NCBI GenBank assembly: GCA_037176725.1
Contig: JAZBRS010000075.1
Location: 75,270,001-75,334,000, forward strand
Reading direction: 5' to 3'
Origin: Posidonia oceanica
Lineage: Eukaryota; Streptophyta; Magnoliopsida; Alismatales; Posidoniaceae
DNA length: 64,000 nucleotides
Below the pieces are notes generated by a model that worked only from the letters and a program-made list of their open reading frames with translations, searched no databases and had not been told where the DNA came from. Below, piece after piece: positions 1-12,300 of this stretch. Each line of letters begins with the position of its first letter. The first letter of the stretch is position 1. The position numbers and the translations under genes were made by a program.

Positions 1-250
1 TAATGGAGGCCATCCTTTTTCCCTCGTTGATGTATATGTGTGTGGCAAGGAATCTTGCACTCTACGGTAGCTGGCAAAAAAAAAAAAGAAAAAACTACAA
101 GCAAGGGTGAAGTACACACTTCCATCATGGAAGATTGGCAATCACACAATCTACGAAGCTGGCCAGCAAAAACCTAAGAATGCAAACATATGCAAAGATT
201 TACAGTTAATATTTCTCTAGCCCTGCTTTTAAGTGGAAATACTTGAGATT

Positions 251-1512
251 CCGTTTGGAAACTTCTAAATGTAGAAGTGAGATTCTGAATTTTTTTTTAG
301 AAATTGACTTTTAAAAGTTTTTGTAGAAGTTAGATTGTAGGTTTGTTTTTAAAATCTTGTTTGGTAAATAAGAATCTACCAGTGGAAGTTAGATTCTACC
401 AACAAGAAATTACATATCTACCCCACCCCCTCCTCTAGCGACGCGAACGCTCCGACAAGGTGGTCGTCCTCATCTCCGGCGCAGACGAAGGAGCTCAGCT
501 ACCCACCTCCAATGGACACGAATCGGTTGAGCAAACCAATCGGGAAAATCTAGCAATCGCACTGCAATTTGGGGGACAACAACGCTGCCGCTGTCGTCGT
601 CGGGGCATCCAGAGATTTTGGAGGTTTCATTTTGGGTTTGGAGGGGAGGAGGGAGGAGGGAGGAGGGAGGAACCGGGGAAATCAGAATCCCGTATTCTCT
701 CCCACAAGTGGTCCTGAAAGCCAAGTGCAACTGCCGAGGCTCGGCAAGGCGGAAAGGATAAGGAACCTGTTCGTGGCGACGAGGTCGATGACGGAGGTGA
801 GGAGGCTGACGAGGCTGAACGACATGGGGACGGCGCTGCATTTGCTGTCGTCAGCGAGGTCGTTGCTGCTGCAGTTGACGGCAGCGTTGGGGTTTGGGGA
901 TGAGAACCTGGGGGTGGTGGAGGTGGAGTTGGCGGAGATACAGAGGAAGAAGCAGCACTGGAGGGGGAGGGAGGAGGGCACAGTGGTTGGGGTGGAGAGT
1001 GGTGGTGGGGAGGCGTCGACGTCGACGTCGGCGTGGCGGGCGGTAGAGACGCTGGCGAAGGTGGCCATCGTGAGAGAGACGACTACCTCAGCCGCGTGGT
1101 GTTCGACCTCAACAAAGTCCTCACAAGGCTTCCACATCCGATGGTTCAATTTGGAGAAATACGACTTCGATGTGCTGGAGGGAGACCGGTGGGTGGAAGT
1201 AGCCCACGGTGGGTGTATTTTTTCATATGACAGCACATGTGTGAATGGTGATGGCATTTTAAAGTAAATTATAATAAATAATAAGATTATCAAGGTGATT
1301 ATATATCTTATTCCTCCTGTTTCTACCAAAAGCTTTCTCCACTCAGCTTTTGAAGAACTATAAATTTACACATGGTCTGTCTCCTTCAGAAGTTGTAGAT
1401 TCTGAAAGAAGTGGGAGACTTATATTCTATTTGTAACTGTTTCTGTGATTTTTCATAATTTGTAAAAAGTTTAGATTCCAAAATTTAACTAGAAGTAGTT
1501 TTAAACGGACCT
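251..1512. mobile_element. possible DNA element carrying a gene fragment
   Basis: A GC-rich insert (about 430-1230) sits between two AT-rich arms. The left arm begins near 251 with TCCGTTTGGAA and the right arm ends near 1512 with the inverted match TTTTAAACGGA. Just outside lie similar octamers (CTTGAGAT on the left, CCTGAGAA on the right) that could be a decayed target duplication. Arms with AT-rich sub-terminal sequence around a captured GC-rich exon would fit a Pack-type DNA transposon. Only about 7 bp of the terminal match is perfect, so this is tentative. An ordinary decayed gene fragment in AT-rich DNA is the alternative. Confidence 0.25.
569..1110 (+). pseudogene. WAV3/EDA40-like RING E3 ligase C-terminal fragment
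   Basis: The translated stretch contains ERIRNLFVATRSM, LHLLSSARSLLLQ, a VEVELAEIQRKKQ segment and a TSAWRAVETLAKVA motif. From memory of the family, this series resembles the C-terminal part of plant WAV3/WAVH/EDA40 RING-type ubiquitin ligases, where a similar AWR-AEKLAKVAM motif precedes the terminal RVSDLHGFENARF-like end. The RING and von Willebrand A domains are absent, and reading frame continuity is lost after about 1070 (the related end seems to move to another frame). It is therefore a fragment rather than a gene. GC content is much higher than in the surrounding DNA, and the frame upstream of 720 is a low-complexity GGA-rich stretch. I am moderately sure of the family and fairly sure it is not functional. 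Confidence 0.5.
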
Positions 1513-3589
1513 GAGAAGTATGTACATTAGCTTTACTTGAAGAAGCTTAGGAAAGAAACAAAACTGACATTATGGGTTTTCGTATGAATAACTAAAACTT
1601 TGGAAAGTACCATATAACTGTGCTATAGTCTAGGTAGTTGCTGTTTTCTGCTGTCCCAACTTTGTTTGGTAAAACTTAAAGAAGAACATTGATGTAGGAT
1701 TGCTGGCCGGTACGGTATTCATTCATAAATATCTTTTTTTTTTTCTACCGCATTTTACCCGAAAAAACGGACCATTGAAATAGAATCTACATATTTGGAT
1801 TCTTCATGGAATAAATGTTACCTTCCCTTCCATATTTGGACCAGATTTTGGCATCTCCAATGCTAATTAAGTTGACAACCACCTACATTGAAGTGTTTTT
1901 CAAATGACTCTATGTGACTTTCTTAGCCATTTGAAAAGAAGAATTTCTTCCCAACATCACACTAACAACTAGGAGCAGTAATTTTTGACCCAATTCAACA
2001 CGTCAACCTGGCATTTAAATAAGTTAGAATTGGACTCAAATGAATTTGAAATAGAAATGGATCAACCTATTGAATCTGAGCTTAATAGAGCTAACCAGTT
2101 TATAATCCGACAACTTATATAATGAATTAAATATATAATTTTTTATTTAAAATTTATTAAAATATGTTTTTTTTTACAATTTATTAAAATATGTAGTTAT
2201 AAATTTTGATTTGTATTTAATATATTAATTTGTTTTGTACTTGATTATTCACTTGTGTATTGTGAGTAAATATTATTTAGATATTTATTTTATTTTATTG
2301 ATAATGTTCCAAATAAGATAAAATTAAACAGATTCAACGGTTAAACATGTTGGATTGACCTGTTTAACTCATTTAACATGATAAACGGATTAAACGAGTA
2401 GTGTCGGTCAACCTATTTATAAATGAATTGAATTTAGCTTGTAATTTTCAATCTGTTTAATAAACGATTTGAATTCAAATTGATTGTAAATGAATGAGGT
2501 TGGAAGTGGATTAACAACATACACAAGAAAAACACCCATCGTTTATGGAAGTCTAAAGCATCACCAAGAAACATAAGTCGTTTAGAAAGCAGAAACCAAT
2601 TCCTTTGCTTTCCTTGTGGGTCAAATAAAAGACTTCCACACAAAAAGCACACCTTGATGCCATGTACTCCCTTTTACCTCTTTTCTTCAACCAAGTTCAT
2701 TTTTTTTTCTCACATCACCCACCTTTCTCTCTTTTAAGAGCAGGTTACCCAAGTTTAGACCTTAGGAACTCCTTTCCTTAGGATAAAAAGTTGTGATCAT
2801 GCACATGACAACTTATTCAGAATGGAACGAGAAAATAATGGAGTTGTAAATTGACAAGGACATCACAACTAAGATTTTGAATGTGGATTTGGTAGAGTTT
2901 ATTTTTCTTTTCCAATTTAAAAGACCCTTTTCTTTCACTAGCACGGAGTCAAAGGAAATGAATTGGTGAAATCAAACTTTTATTTTTCTTAGATAGCTTG
3001 TGAGACAGAAACCTCAAAAAATACGAAGACCTATGAAATTGTAGCCATTCTCGCAAAAGGCACCATCAATTTTTGAGGAAATTATAAAAAAAAAAATGCA
3101 CCGTATATATCCTCTAACACATTGGCTAAACGTTTTCTCCTATACACACAATTCTTTCATATTGTCGTATAAAATAGTTGGCAATACCATCAATCATAAG
3201 TAGGTAATGGATGCCTTTGGGAAGCACATGTGACTCGAGTGGTTGAAACCTTATTGTCATGTTAGTTGTGATAATTATCATCACAAAACACTTTAATTGA
3301 TTAATTAAAAAACAAAAAAAAGAAGGGCCCAATGTTTTCCTGGCCTTTGTTGCTCAGGGAAAGATGACAGAATGAACCCACACAGGTGGTTGAGGGATGG
3401 TGGTGCCCTTCTCATCCCATGTGGGGCTCCCACAATACAAGTGTAGGGTGTCATTGCTAGGATTGGTGTCCCAGACAATACGGAATGAGTGAATGACCTA
3501 CATCTATCCAATGGCCCAAGCAATCTCACATTCTCACTCCCAATGGGGCCATTATCTTACTGTCTTCCATATAGAAATTAAGAGTGCTA
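1513..3589. other. AT-rich intergenic DNA
   Basis: No gene is supported here. The part from about 1985 to 2490 has repeated short motifs of the kind seen in plant MITE-like repeats (CAACCTATT and GATTAAACGAG, with GACC-CAATTCAAC near the left end), suggesting an old repeat, but its ends are not definable. The part from about 3325 to 3589 is less AT-rich and single-copy in this window. It is the original neighbour of the beta-galactosidase upstream region before the Copia insertion at 3590. Confidence 0.5.
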
Positions 3590-3891
3590 TGATGGACTAC
3601 ATGGGACTTATCTGATGTCATCATGTCGTCAAACGTTCCTCATATATATCCCTACAATAATCACCTCTATTCTTATGAAAGGAGTCTCTTTTAAAGTAAA
3701 AGCAAAAGAACTGAAAAAGTTGTTATGTGGTTATGTGTTGAAATTCTAGAGGGATGTCTCTTTTATATCATACTGCATAACTGTGTTATAATCTAATACA
3801 CTACTTAATCTAATATACCTCACAATTGAACTAGTCCACTAATCAAGTTGGTTAAGTCACATAAATTGGATATTTGGACTTAGATCCAACA
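3590..3891 (-). repeat. Copia 3' LTR
   Basis: This repeat of 302 bp begins TGATGGACTACATGGG and ends TAGATCCAACA. It pairs with the copy at 32238-32559 along its whole length, with many substitutions and a few indels. The element reads on the minus strand, so this is its downstream LTR. Confidence 0.93.
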
Positions 3892-3903
3892 GTCTTCCAC
3901 TTG
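3892..3903 (-). other. Copia polypurine tract
   Basis: Read on the minus strand, CAAGTGGAAGAC lies directly against the LTR. This resembles the purine tract used to prime plus-strand DNA synthesis in plant Copia elements. Confidence 0.7.
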
Positions 3904-4328
3904 TTTTATCCAACTTACTTTAATTAGACAAAATCTTATGTGGAGCGACCACTTTCCAATTGCTTAACATGACATATTAACTTTCATTCAAAAATAATAA
4001 CCCTCATAGATACTAGTCATAGCGGTAATACATTATTAAAATGTATGTCCCTTCCATATATTAAGATATCTAAGATTGAAGTTACAATTGAACACTTTAT
4101 GTGGCAATTAATACTTTATAAATAAACTTACAAATGTCATGACAATAAAAGTAAAGTTTATATATTCTCTTTAATTTATCTAATGATAAAATAATAGTTC
4201 AATATTTAAACAAAATAAGAACTATTAAACAGAGTCATCAAACAAACGTGATATCATATGTTATATCAGTATCTAAACTATCAAAGTAAAACCTCAAAAG
4301 AACTAACTAAACCCATTTTAAGCACATG

Positions 4329-5900
4329 TTAACTGTAGGTACTGGGAGGAAGTGCCTTTGTAAGAAGATTAGCTAGTATTGAATTAGTTCTAATATGCTC
4401 AATAGACACTAAATGATCTCTAATTCTTTCCTTTACAATCAAGAACTTGATCTCCATATGCTTACATGCACTAGAGTTCTTTTTGTTATTAGAGAATTTA
4501 ACTGTCGCATCATTATCACAATATATCTTTATGGGTTTCTCTACAGAGCCCATGAATCCTAAGCATGTGATAAAATTGTGTATCCAAATAGCTTGCGAAG
4601 ATGCCATATAGCAAGCTACATACTCAGCTTCTATGGTGAAAGCAACGACTGTCTTTTGTTTGGTATTGGACCATGAGACAGCTCCCTCAGCAAGTAAGAA
4701 AATACATTCAGAAGTGAATTTTCTAGTATCAACGCATTCAGTAAAATCTGAGTCAGAGAATCTCATGACCTCTAGTTGATCTGATCGTCTGTATGTGAGC
4801 ATGAGATCTTTAGTTCTTTGTAGATATATCAAAACCTTCTTTGCAGCTTGCCAATGTGAAAGTCCTGGATCACTTTGATATCTGACCAGATATCTAGTGA
4901 CAAAAGCTAGATCTGGTCAAGTACATGTTTGTGCATAGTTGAGACACCCAACTAATGTAGCATATGGTTTATCCTTCAATGCAAGTCTTTCTGAATCTGA
5001 TCGAGGTCATTGCAATTTTCTTAGTTTATCACCCTTTACAATCGGTGCCTTACCAGGAGCACAATTTTCCATTGAAACCTCTTTAATACACTTGATATGT
5101 AAGACTTCTGAGATAGCCCGAGCATGCCCATGTCCCAATAACATAATGGACTTTACCCATGTCCTTCATATTAAAGTTGTTAAATAGAAAATCATTAGTC
5201 TTCCTTAATAAACTAAGACTTGTACTTACAAGCAAAATATCATCTACATACAGGACAAGCAATATCCATTTGCTCCCACTTTCCTTCAGGTATATACATT
5301 GATCAACAATGTTTTCCTTAAACCCAAAGGACATGATAACTTCATTAAATTTGAAGAATCATTGTCTGAAAGCTTGCTTGAGCCCATATATAGATTTCTT
5401 TAGCTTGCAAACCATATATTCCTTTCTTTTAACCTCAAAACCATGAGGTTGTTGCATGTATACTTCTTCCCTTAACTCGTTATTCAAGAAAGTTGTTTTC
5501 ACATCTATCCGATGTAGTTATAAATCAAAATGAGCTACTAAGGCCATGACTATTCTTAATGAATCCTTTAAGGAAACTGGAGAATAAGTCTCATAATAGT
5601 CAATGCCCTCATTTTGTGTAAAACCCTTTGCCACTAGTTTGGCCTTATTCCATTCAATTGATCCATTTAAATTCCTTTTGGTCTTATAGACCCATTTACA
5701 ACTAACTGGTCCTTTTCTAAAGACAATTGAACGAGTTCCCATACTTGATTGTAATACATAGAGACAAGCTCTTCTTTCATGGTTTGCAACCAACTGTCAG
5801 AGTTTACACAATTAATGGCTTGTGAAAATGTTATCGGATTGTCGATCTCTTGTCCCATGTTCTCATTAGATAAATATACTACATAATCTGAAGGAATAGC
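4329..5900 (-). pseudogene. Copia reverse transcriptase and RNase H, broken
   Basis: Fragments in several frames cover the Copia reverse transcriptase (a GFTQNEGIDYYETYSPV motif near 5600, and the YVDD active site encoded at 5239-5250) and the RNase H domain at 4329-4832 (FSDSDFTECVDTRK, AEYVACYMASSQA, CDNDATVKFSNN, TNSILANLLTKALP). Reading order on the minus strand is reverse transcriptase, then RNase H, as in Copia polyproteins. Stops and frame changes separate the open pieces at about 5858-5518, 5334-5083 and 4832-4329, so no full protein can be made. Identification of the family is certain; the lineage within Copia was not determined. Confidence 0.93.
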
Positions 5901-6107
5901 TGATTTCTTTTGTCTGTTGGATCTTCTTAAATTGACTTATCAATCCTTATGTAAAACATGAACATGTGGATCAATAATAGGCTCTTCAACTGATTGTTCA
6001 TGTGGTTGTGCCGGTGTAGTTACCTTTGAAGTATTGTTCATTAGAACAATAAGTGGCAAATACGCCTCAAACTCTTGAGTAAGAAAAACATTATTGTTCT
6101 CAGAAAT

Positions 6108-7217
6108 CTAATTGGAAATAATAATATCTTCCTGAGATTCCTCAAAAACATAATCCCTAAGGATACTCCCACTAACACAACCATCCTCTAAGAAGACAAC
6201 TCTATCTGTGTCAACTATTCTCGTAGTATGTATTGGACAGTAAAATCTGTAGCCTCTCGACCTCTCTGGGTAATCAATGAAGTATCCACTAATTGACCTT
6301 AAATCCAAAGATTTCTCATGTGGGTTGTAAATTTTAGTTTCAGCTGGGCATCCCCAAATGTGCATGTAACCTAAATAAGGTTTCTTATTAGTCCATAACT
6401 CATAAGGAGTTTTCTCTACGGATTTAGTAGGAACCCTGTTTAGAATATGTACTACTGTCTTTAAAGCTTCACCCCACGTTGAGACTAGTAAAGTCGAGTG
6501 ACTCATCATAGCCCTAACAATTTTCTTAAGCGTCTTGTTTCGTCTTTTAGCAATCCCATTTATGTTGGATTTGCCTAGCATTGTGTATTAATGTACTATG
6601 CCATTTTCCTTAAGAAATTGCACAAGTGGTCCAAGCATCTATCCAATCTCGGTGTACCTGCCATAGTACTCGTCATCTTTATCTGATCTGACTACCTTGA
6701 TAGGTTTTCCTAATCATTTCTCTACCTCCAATTTGAAGTCCTTAAAAACCTAAGGGACTTCAGATTTTTCATGAATGAGGTAAAGATATATATATCTAGA
6801 ATAGTCATCGATAAAAGTAACAAAGTATTTCTGACCTGTAAAACATGGGCTAAAGAGTCTACAAACATCAGTATGAATCAAATCTAAAGTAGCTTGACAT
6901 TTTGTGGCATGCTTCCAGTATGTGTTGGTTGTTTTGGATTTTATACAATCAACACAAGTTTCAAAATCAGTGAAGTCTAATGATCCAAAAAGACCAACTT
7001 TCACCAATCTTTCCACCCTCTATTAGGATATATGTTCTAATCTTTTATGCCACAAAATACTTGAAGTGTTGCTTATCCTATTCCTTTTATTAGTACATAC
7101 TAGAAATACTGCAGATTTAAAGTTTGAAGAGATATTCAATTTAAATAATCCATCAATAACAGTTGTAGCAATGGAAACATTTTCCTTTATTAAAGACATT
7201 CTGGAAGCATTAAACAA
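6108..7217 (-). pseudogene. Copia integrase with lost catalytic glutamate
   Basis: On the minus strand, the pre-integrase zinc-binding region begins near 7217 (LWHKRLEHIS). It is followed by CVDCIKSKTT, the first catalytic region (LIHTDVCRLF), the second (FIDDYSRYIYLY), and the C-terminal part at 6581-6108 ([43 protein letters not shown]). Between 6750 and 6581 the frame is lost. The third catalytic position, usually Glu in an NGxAERRN-type motif, reads Lys here (NGIAKRRN; codon at 6546-6548, AAA on the minus strand). That single change would inactivate strand transfer even without the frame breaks. Confidence 0.92.
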
Positions 7218-7275
7218 AGTGCTATAATTATCTCTAACTAACTTTATTGCAGATATTAAGTTTCTTTAGAAAGAT

Positions 7276-7280
7276 GAAAT
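7276..7280. repeat. target-site duplication, left (GAAAT)
   Basis: GAAAT immediately precedes the left LTR of the Gypsy element and recurs exactly after the right LTR at 30093-30097. The five-base duplication lies inside Copia sequence and marks the nested insertion. Confidence 0.92.
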
Positions 7281-10200
7281 TGTAGTAATCCCAATCAGAA
7301 TCAGGCTTACTATTAGCGGCGATGATCCGAGGAGGAGGGCTCAACTCGAAAACACTTAAAAAGGGAAGGAAAGAAGAGGATAAGACAAATCAGAGTTGCC
7401 ACCATGTCTATTATCGGGAGACAAGGAAAACCGGGGGAAATGCGTGAATTGACACGCAAAACCAAGCAAGAAATGCAAAGCAAAGCAATGCAAAGGAAAA
7501 CAAATGCAAATACATGCAAATGAGATGACTCATGCCTAGGATAAGAGCGATATGGTCATTGCGGGCCAAAAGACTGGGCAAGGACTCCTGTTACGCGCGG
7601 GGAAGGTGTTAGGCACCCCCAACACGCCCTGAGAATCGGTCTTTCTAGACTTACGCTCGCATACACAGGGAAATGCAGATCTGAATGCCTAAATGCCAAT
7701 GAATGCCAGAATGAATGCTCATAGGTGTGCTCTAAGTGGTGGAATGCAATGCAAGAAAGTAAACGTGCTGTCTAAGTGCTCAGCGGCGCTGTCTGTGTTC
7801 CGAACCGGGCGAAACCGGGCTTGTGAGAACTCCAGGCAGTAAGCATCACTGCCCTATATGCAAATGCAAGCAAAAAAGCAAAACAACGGTAAAACCAAGC
7901 AATGCAAGCGACATGCAAGAGAAAATGGCGTAAAACACGTGAAACAAATGCAAGAAACGAGAGCGGCACGCAAAACGGTGCAAGAAAACAAGACGGGCAC
8001 TCAAAACAGTGCCAGAAGCGAAGCGGGCACGCAAAACGGTGCCAAAGACAAAGCGGGCACGCAAAATGATGCCAACAACAAAGCGGGCACGCGAAACGGT
8101 GTCAAAAACAAAGCAGGCATGCAAAACGGTGCCAAAAGCGAGGCGAGCACGCAAAACGGTGCCAAAAGCGAAGCGGGCACGCAAAACGGTGCCAAAGACA
8201 AAGCGGGCACGCGAAACGGTGCCAAAAACAAAGCGGGCACGCGAAACGGTGCCAAAAGCGAAGCGGACACGCAAAACGGTGCCAAAAGCCAAGCGGACAC
8301 GCAAAACGGTGCCAAAGACAAAGCAGACACGCGGAACGGTGCCAAAAGACGGAATAAAACCTCGGCAAAACCATGCAGATGCAAATGCAAGGAAAAAAGA
8401 TCAAGGGAAGCGAAAGGAGAAGTAAACAGTGCGTGTGTGAGGACAGGCACTGTTTAAGGGCCACGCAGAGTAGGTGTGAAGACCTACATTGGGGAGAACA
8501 AGCAAGTGGAGGGATTACCACTGCTTTGTGACTGTTTTCCACTAAACCGCTCCACGATGTGTCTCGCACGCTGCCCAAAGCTTGCAGTGCGATTGGATCG
8601 TGGAAAATGTGGAAGAAAGTCGTAATAAGTGGTGAATCTAGGGGAAACACAACACAAAACACTTGAGAATACGCGAAACGAGGAACAGAGTTGATGGATA
8701 AGAGGAGGAAGTCCTATTCTACATGCTCAAAGAAGCAAAAAGCGACAACGATGCATGCAATGCAAATGATGTGCAAATGAATGCTGTGCAGGGGTTCAGG
8801 AGGACATACCTGGGAAATCTGAAGCCTGATCTGAAATCTGCTTGCTCCATGCTGAAGAGCGCTCCGCCGGGGTCGTCTGGGTAGCTTGTTTGAGAAGATC
8901 CAACGGCCGGATTAGAAGATATCGCAGCTTCAAGGTAGAAGGGCCAGAACAGGGGAGAAGAACAGATCTAAGTGTTCAGGAGGTCCTAGGGGTGTGCAGA
9001 CAGGTCCTCCCATGTAAATGTGAGCTAAAGAAGCTTTAAGTGTGTGCAGAGGATGCAAAAAGCTAGAATGCATGAATGCAAATGCATGCAGAAAGCAAGA
9101 AAAGACTCAGGAGGGATTTTTCAGAAAGTTGGGAGTTCGAATGCAATTTTTGAAAAGATGGGGGTCTAAATGCAAAGGTTTTGGGAAGTTTGGAGCTTTC
9201 ATGCAAGGATTTTGAAAAAAAGAAGGGTCTGAATGCAATTTTGCAAAGGACAGGGTTTCAAATGCAATCTTCCAAAAGGGGTATGCATCAGGACAAGCTT
9301 TGAAAACATGTGGCAAGTTGAAGATGCAATTTTGAAATCATTAGGGTCTGAAATGCAATTTTTTCAGGAAAACAGGGTCCTAAGTAGTCTGGGAATGCAA
9401 ATGGGGGACCTACATGCAATTTTTCAAACATATGGGGCTAAAAAAGCAATTTTTGAAGCAAAATATGCATTTAAATGATTTTTATAAGCATGCTGAGGAC
9501 TTATGTGTAATTTTCAAATCATGCAGGGTCAAAAATGCAATTTTTGAAGCAAAATATGCATTAAGGGGGCAGACAGAGGTCTGACATGCAATTTTTAAAA
9601 TATGCAAGGTCAAAAATGCAATTTAATAAGCTAAATATGCATTAAAAATGGCTACTGTGCATTAGAAAGGATCTACATGCAAAAATCAGAAAACAGAGGG
9701 GGGAAAATGCAATGCAACAAGCAAAAATGAAAAATAAAACCTAAGTTCTACAGGACAGAGGATCAGGATGCAAATATTGAAAATAAAGGGGACCTAGAAT
9801 GCAATTTCATATGGCAAAATTCAAGCATTAAATTAAATTAAGCTACTGCAGGACCAATGTGCAAAAATCAAAAACTGGAGGGCCAAAGTCTAACTTATTA
9901 CTGAAGGAAAGAATAGTAAATGGATCAGCATGCAAATAAGGAAAACTACAAACATTTCATGCAATTTAATATAGTTTCAGTTCAGAAATCAGCAGATTAA
10001 ATCAAATAAAGGACTGGAATGCAAAATAACAAGAACTCAGATCAGAAATGCAATATTTAACGAAAGACTTAGATATCAGAAAAATAAAGGAACAGTGCAA
10101 AGGCCGGCGGCCATGGACACTGTAGCAGCAAGCTGCCAGCGTCCATGAACGCCGGCACAGGGATGTTGGAGCAGCGCAGGCCGGCGGGGAGGCATCTCCA

Positions 10201-11283
10201 GGTCCTGACGGAGGTCGGACGACGTTCGGCGGAGCTCGACGCGGGCTGGAGCGAGCCGGAGAAGCCACCGGAGGTCTGCAGAGCTTCAGAAGCACGTTCC
10301 GGGCGATCGGCGCGACGACGCGGCGATCTGAAGACCGGAGCGTGTTCCTGAGACTCGTGCGGACCGGAGGGTGCTGCTGGAACGCCGTTCTGTTGACCGG
10401 AGCGGAGGGACGCACGGAGAGGCTCGCCGGAGAAGACAGCTCTGGCCGGAGCTGACTCGGCGCAGGAGCAAAGAAAAACCTATTCTAAGGGGGGGAAAGC
10501 AAGAGGGGAGGAAGATTAGGCTAAGGGGATAAGGAGTTACCTGTTTCCGCAGCTGGGAAGTCCTCCCGACGCAGGTGGTTTCAGAGGTTGCTGGTGGAGT
10601 TCGTCCGGCGAGAGGAGGGGGCGTCGGTGGCTCGGGACGGCTCGGATCTCCTCAGAGCGACTCTCCGGAGCTTTCTGGATGGTTGGACGCGAGCTTCGAA
10701 GATCAGCAGGTGGTTTTGCAGATTTTGGGTTTGCTGGGGCAGCCGGAGACCGGGGGGAGTGTCTGCTGCTCCTCAGGCCAGATAGGACCCTCTGGAAGAT
10801 TGCTGGAGGTCTGGTGGTCGATTCTGGGTGGTTGAATTGGGTTTTGGGAGGCTGTGGGTGGAGTTTGCAAGCCGGTCGATTTTCTGGTCAGAGAGGGAGG
10901 TAACTGTTTGTGGTGGAAGGTTCGGCCTGTGAGGGGGGAGAAGGCTGAAGGCTGGGTGGCTTGGAGAGGTGGAGTTCAGGCGAGTGACTGGGGAAGGTTT
11001 GGGACGGAATGGAGGTCTGTGGTGAAGGCAATTTCAGGAGAGATGGTGTTGGGTTGCAGTTAGTTTCTGGGATGGAAATTCGGTGGACTGGGAGTGTTTT
11101 CAGGGGTGGAAAGGCCGGGAAATGATGGAGGAGGAATGCTGGGACTCTGGGTGGACTTGGGGGATGAAATGGAAGAGAATTGGAGGCTTGGAAGGGGCTT
11201 GGTTTCAGGGAGGAAAAGAAGGGGGGAGTGCTGTGGAATTCAAAGGAAGGAGAAGGAGATTTGCTTGGGAATTCTCTCTGGAG
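7281..11283 (-). repeat. Gypsy 3' LTR, truncated
   Basis: This copy matches 24163 to about 28102 of the right LTR with few substitutions, then stops matching just after ATTCTCTCTGGA. The counterpart of 28103-30092, about 2.0 kb including the LTR terminus that should read TGTCAACA, is missing. In element orientation the lost part is the start of U3, together with the expected polypurine tract. The outer end and target duplication are intact, so the loss is internal and probably happened after insertion. Confidence 0.88.
7960..8350. repeat. 30-bp tandem array in the left LTR
   Basis: About 12-13 units of 30 bp, with the core GGCACGCAAAACGGTGCCAA followed by an AAGCGAAGCG-type variable end. Because the period is a multiple of three and the unit has few stop codons, long open frames appear on both strands (for example plus frames from 7858 and 8009, minus frames ending at 7846, 8001 and 8102). 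The right LTR carries a shorter version at 24840-25168, so unit number has changed since insertion. Confidence 0.92.
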
Positions 11284-11689
11284 CCTGTTGCCGCAATGCA
11301 AAATGCAGGTGCAGATGGATGATGTGTAGAGTATGCAATGCATGCTAGTGCGAATGCAATGCAAGCGTTAGTACAAAAGTTAGTGCAACTAGAATGCTGA
11401 TGCAGTGCAAGTGATGCTGATGTTGCTAAACTAGTATGCAATGCTAGCTGAGAAGACGCAGAGATGATGCAAGAGAAATGCTAGAAGAAAGGGCGCGATG
11501 TGACGCATGGATCTGGCGGGAAGGCCAGACTTGCGCGACAAGGCAAGAAAGAAAAGGTGTAGCTTGTCCCTGCCCGGGGAGCAAGCTAGCAGAAAAAAAG
11601 AGGGGTGCGAGGGGAGAGAGGCCAACTCTCCTTTCGCAAAGGGAATGCGGGACTTTGCCTTCTTGGGACAAGGCCACGTCAAAAAGGTG

Positions 11690-12300
11690 ATAAGGTGTCG
11701 GGCTTATCGGCCGGATAGTTTACGGTCCTATCAACTGAGAAGAGCAGTGATTGATTGATTGATTGATAAGATATCGGACTTATCGACCGGCAAAGAGGGG
11801 ATGAGATAATGATGAGAGATGATAAGCTATCGGACTTATCGGTCGGCAAAGGGGGGATGAGATAATGATGAGAGGTGATAAGATATCGGACTTATCGGCC
11901 GGCAAAGAGGGGATGAGATAATGATGAGAGATGATAAGATATCGGACTTATCGGTCGGCAAAGAGGGGATGAGATAATGATGAGAGATGATAAGATATCG
12001 GACTTATCAGCCGGTAAAGAGGGGATGAGATAATGATGAGATTGATTGATAAGAAAAGGTGATAAGATATCGGACTTATCAGCCTGCAAATAGGGGATGA
12101 GATAATGATGAGATTGATTGATAAGAAAAGGTGATAAGATATCGGACTTATCGGCCGGCAAAGAGGGGATGAGATAATGATGAGAGATAATAAGATATCG
12201 GACTTATCGGCCGGCAAAGAGGGGATGAGGTAATGATGAGAGATGATAAGATATCGGACTTATCGGCCGGCAAAGAGAGGATGAGATAATGATGAGATAC
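11690..12300. repeat. 56-bp tandem array
   Basis: About ten units begin at GATAAGATATCGGACTTATC, with anchors at 11765, 11821, 11877, 11933 and 11989 exactly 56 bp apart. Two units are then 72 bp long (starting 12061 and 12133 relative to their predecessors), carrying an extra GATTGATAAGAAAAGG-type insert, after which the 56-bp spacing returns. Each unit contains a short inverted repeat around GATAAG and CTTATC. Confidence 0.93.

Noticed and set aside
7858..8457. Long open frames on both strands in the 30-bp array (also 24739-25481)
   Set aside because: They arise from a stop-poor unit whose length is a multiple of three, lie inside LTRs, and are low-complexity in every frame.
10002..11364. 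GC-rich open frames in the left Gypsy LTR (and 26822-28100)
   Set aside because: Pro/Ser/Arg-rich frames are open on both strands and duplicated in the two LTRs, with no domain or start context.
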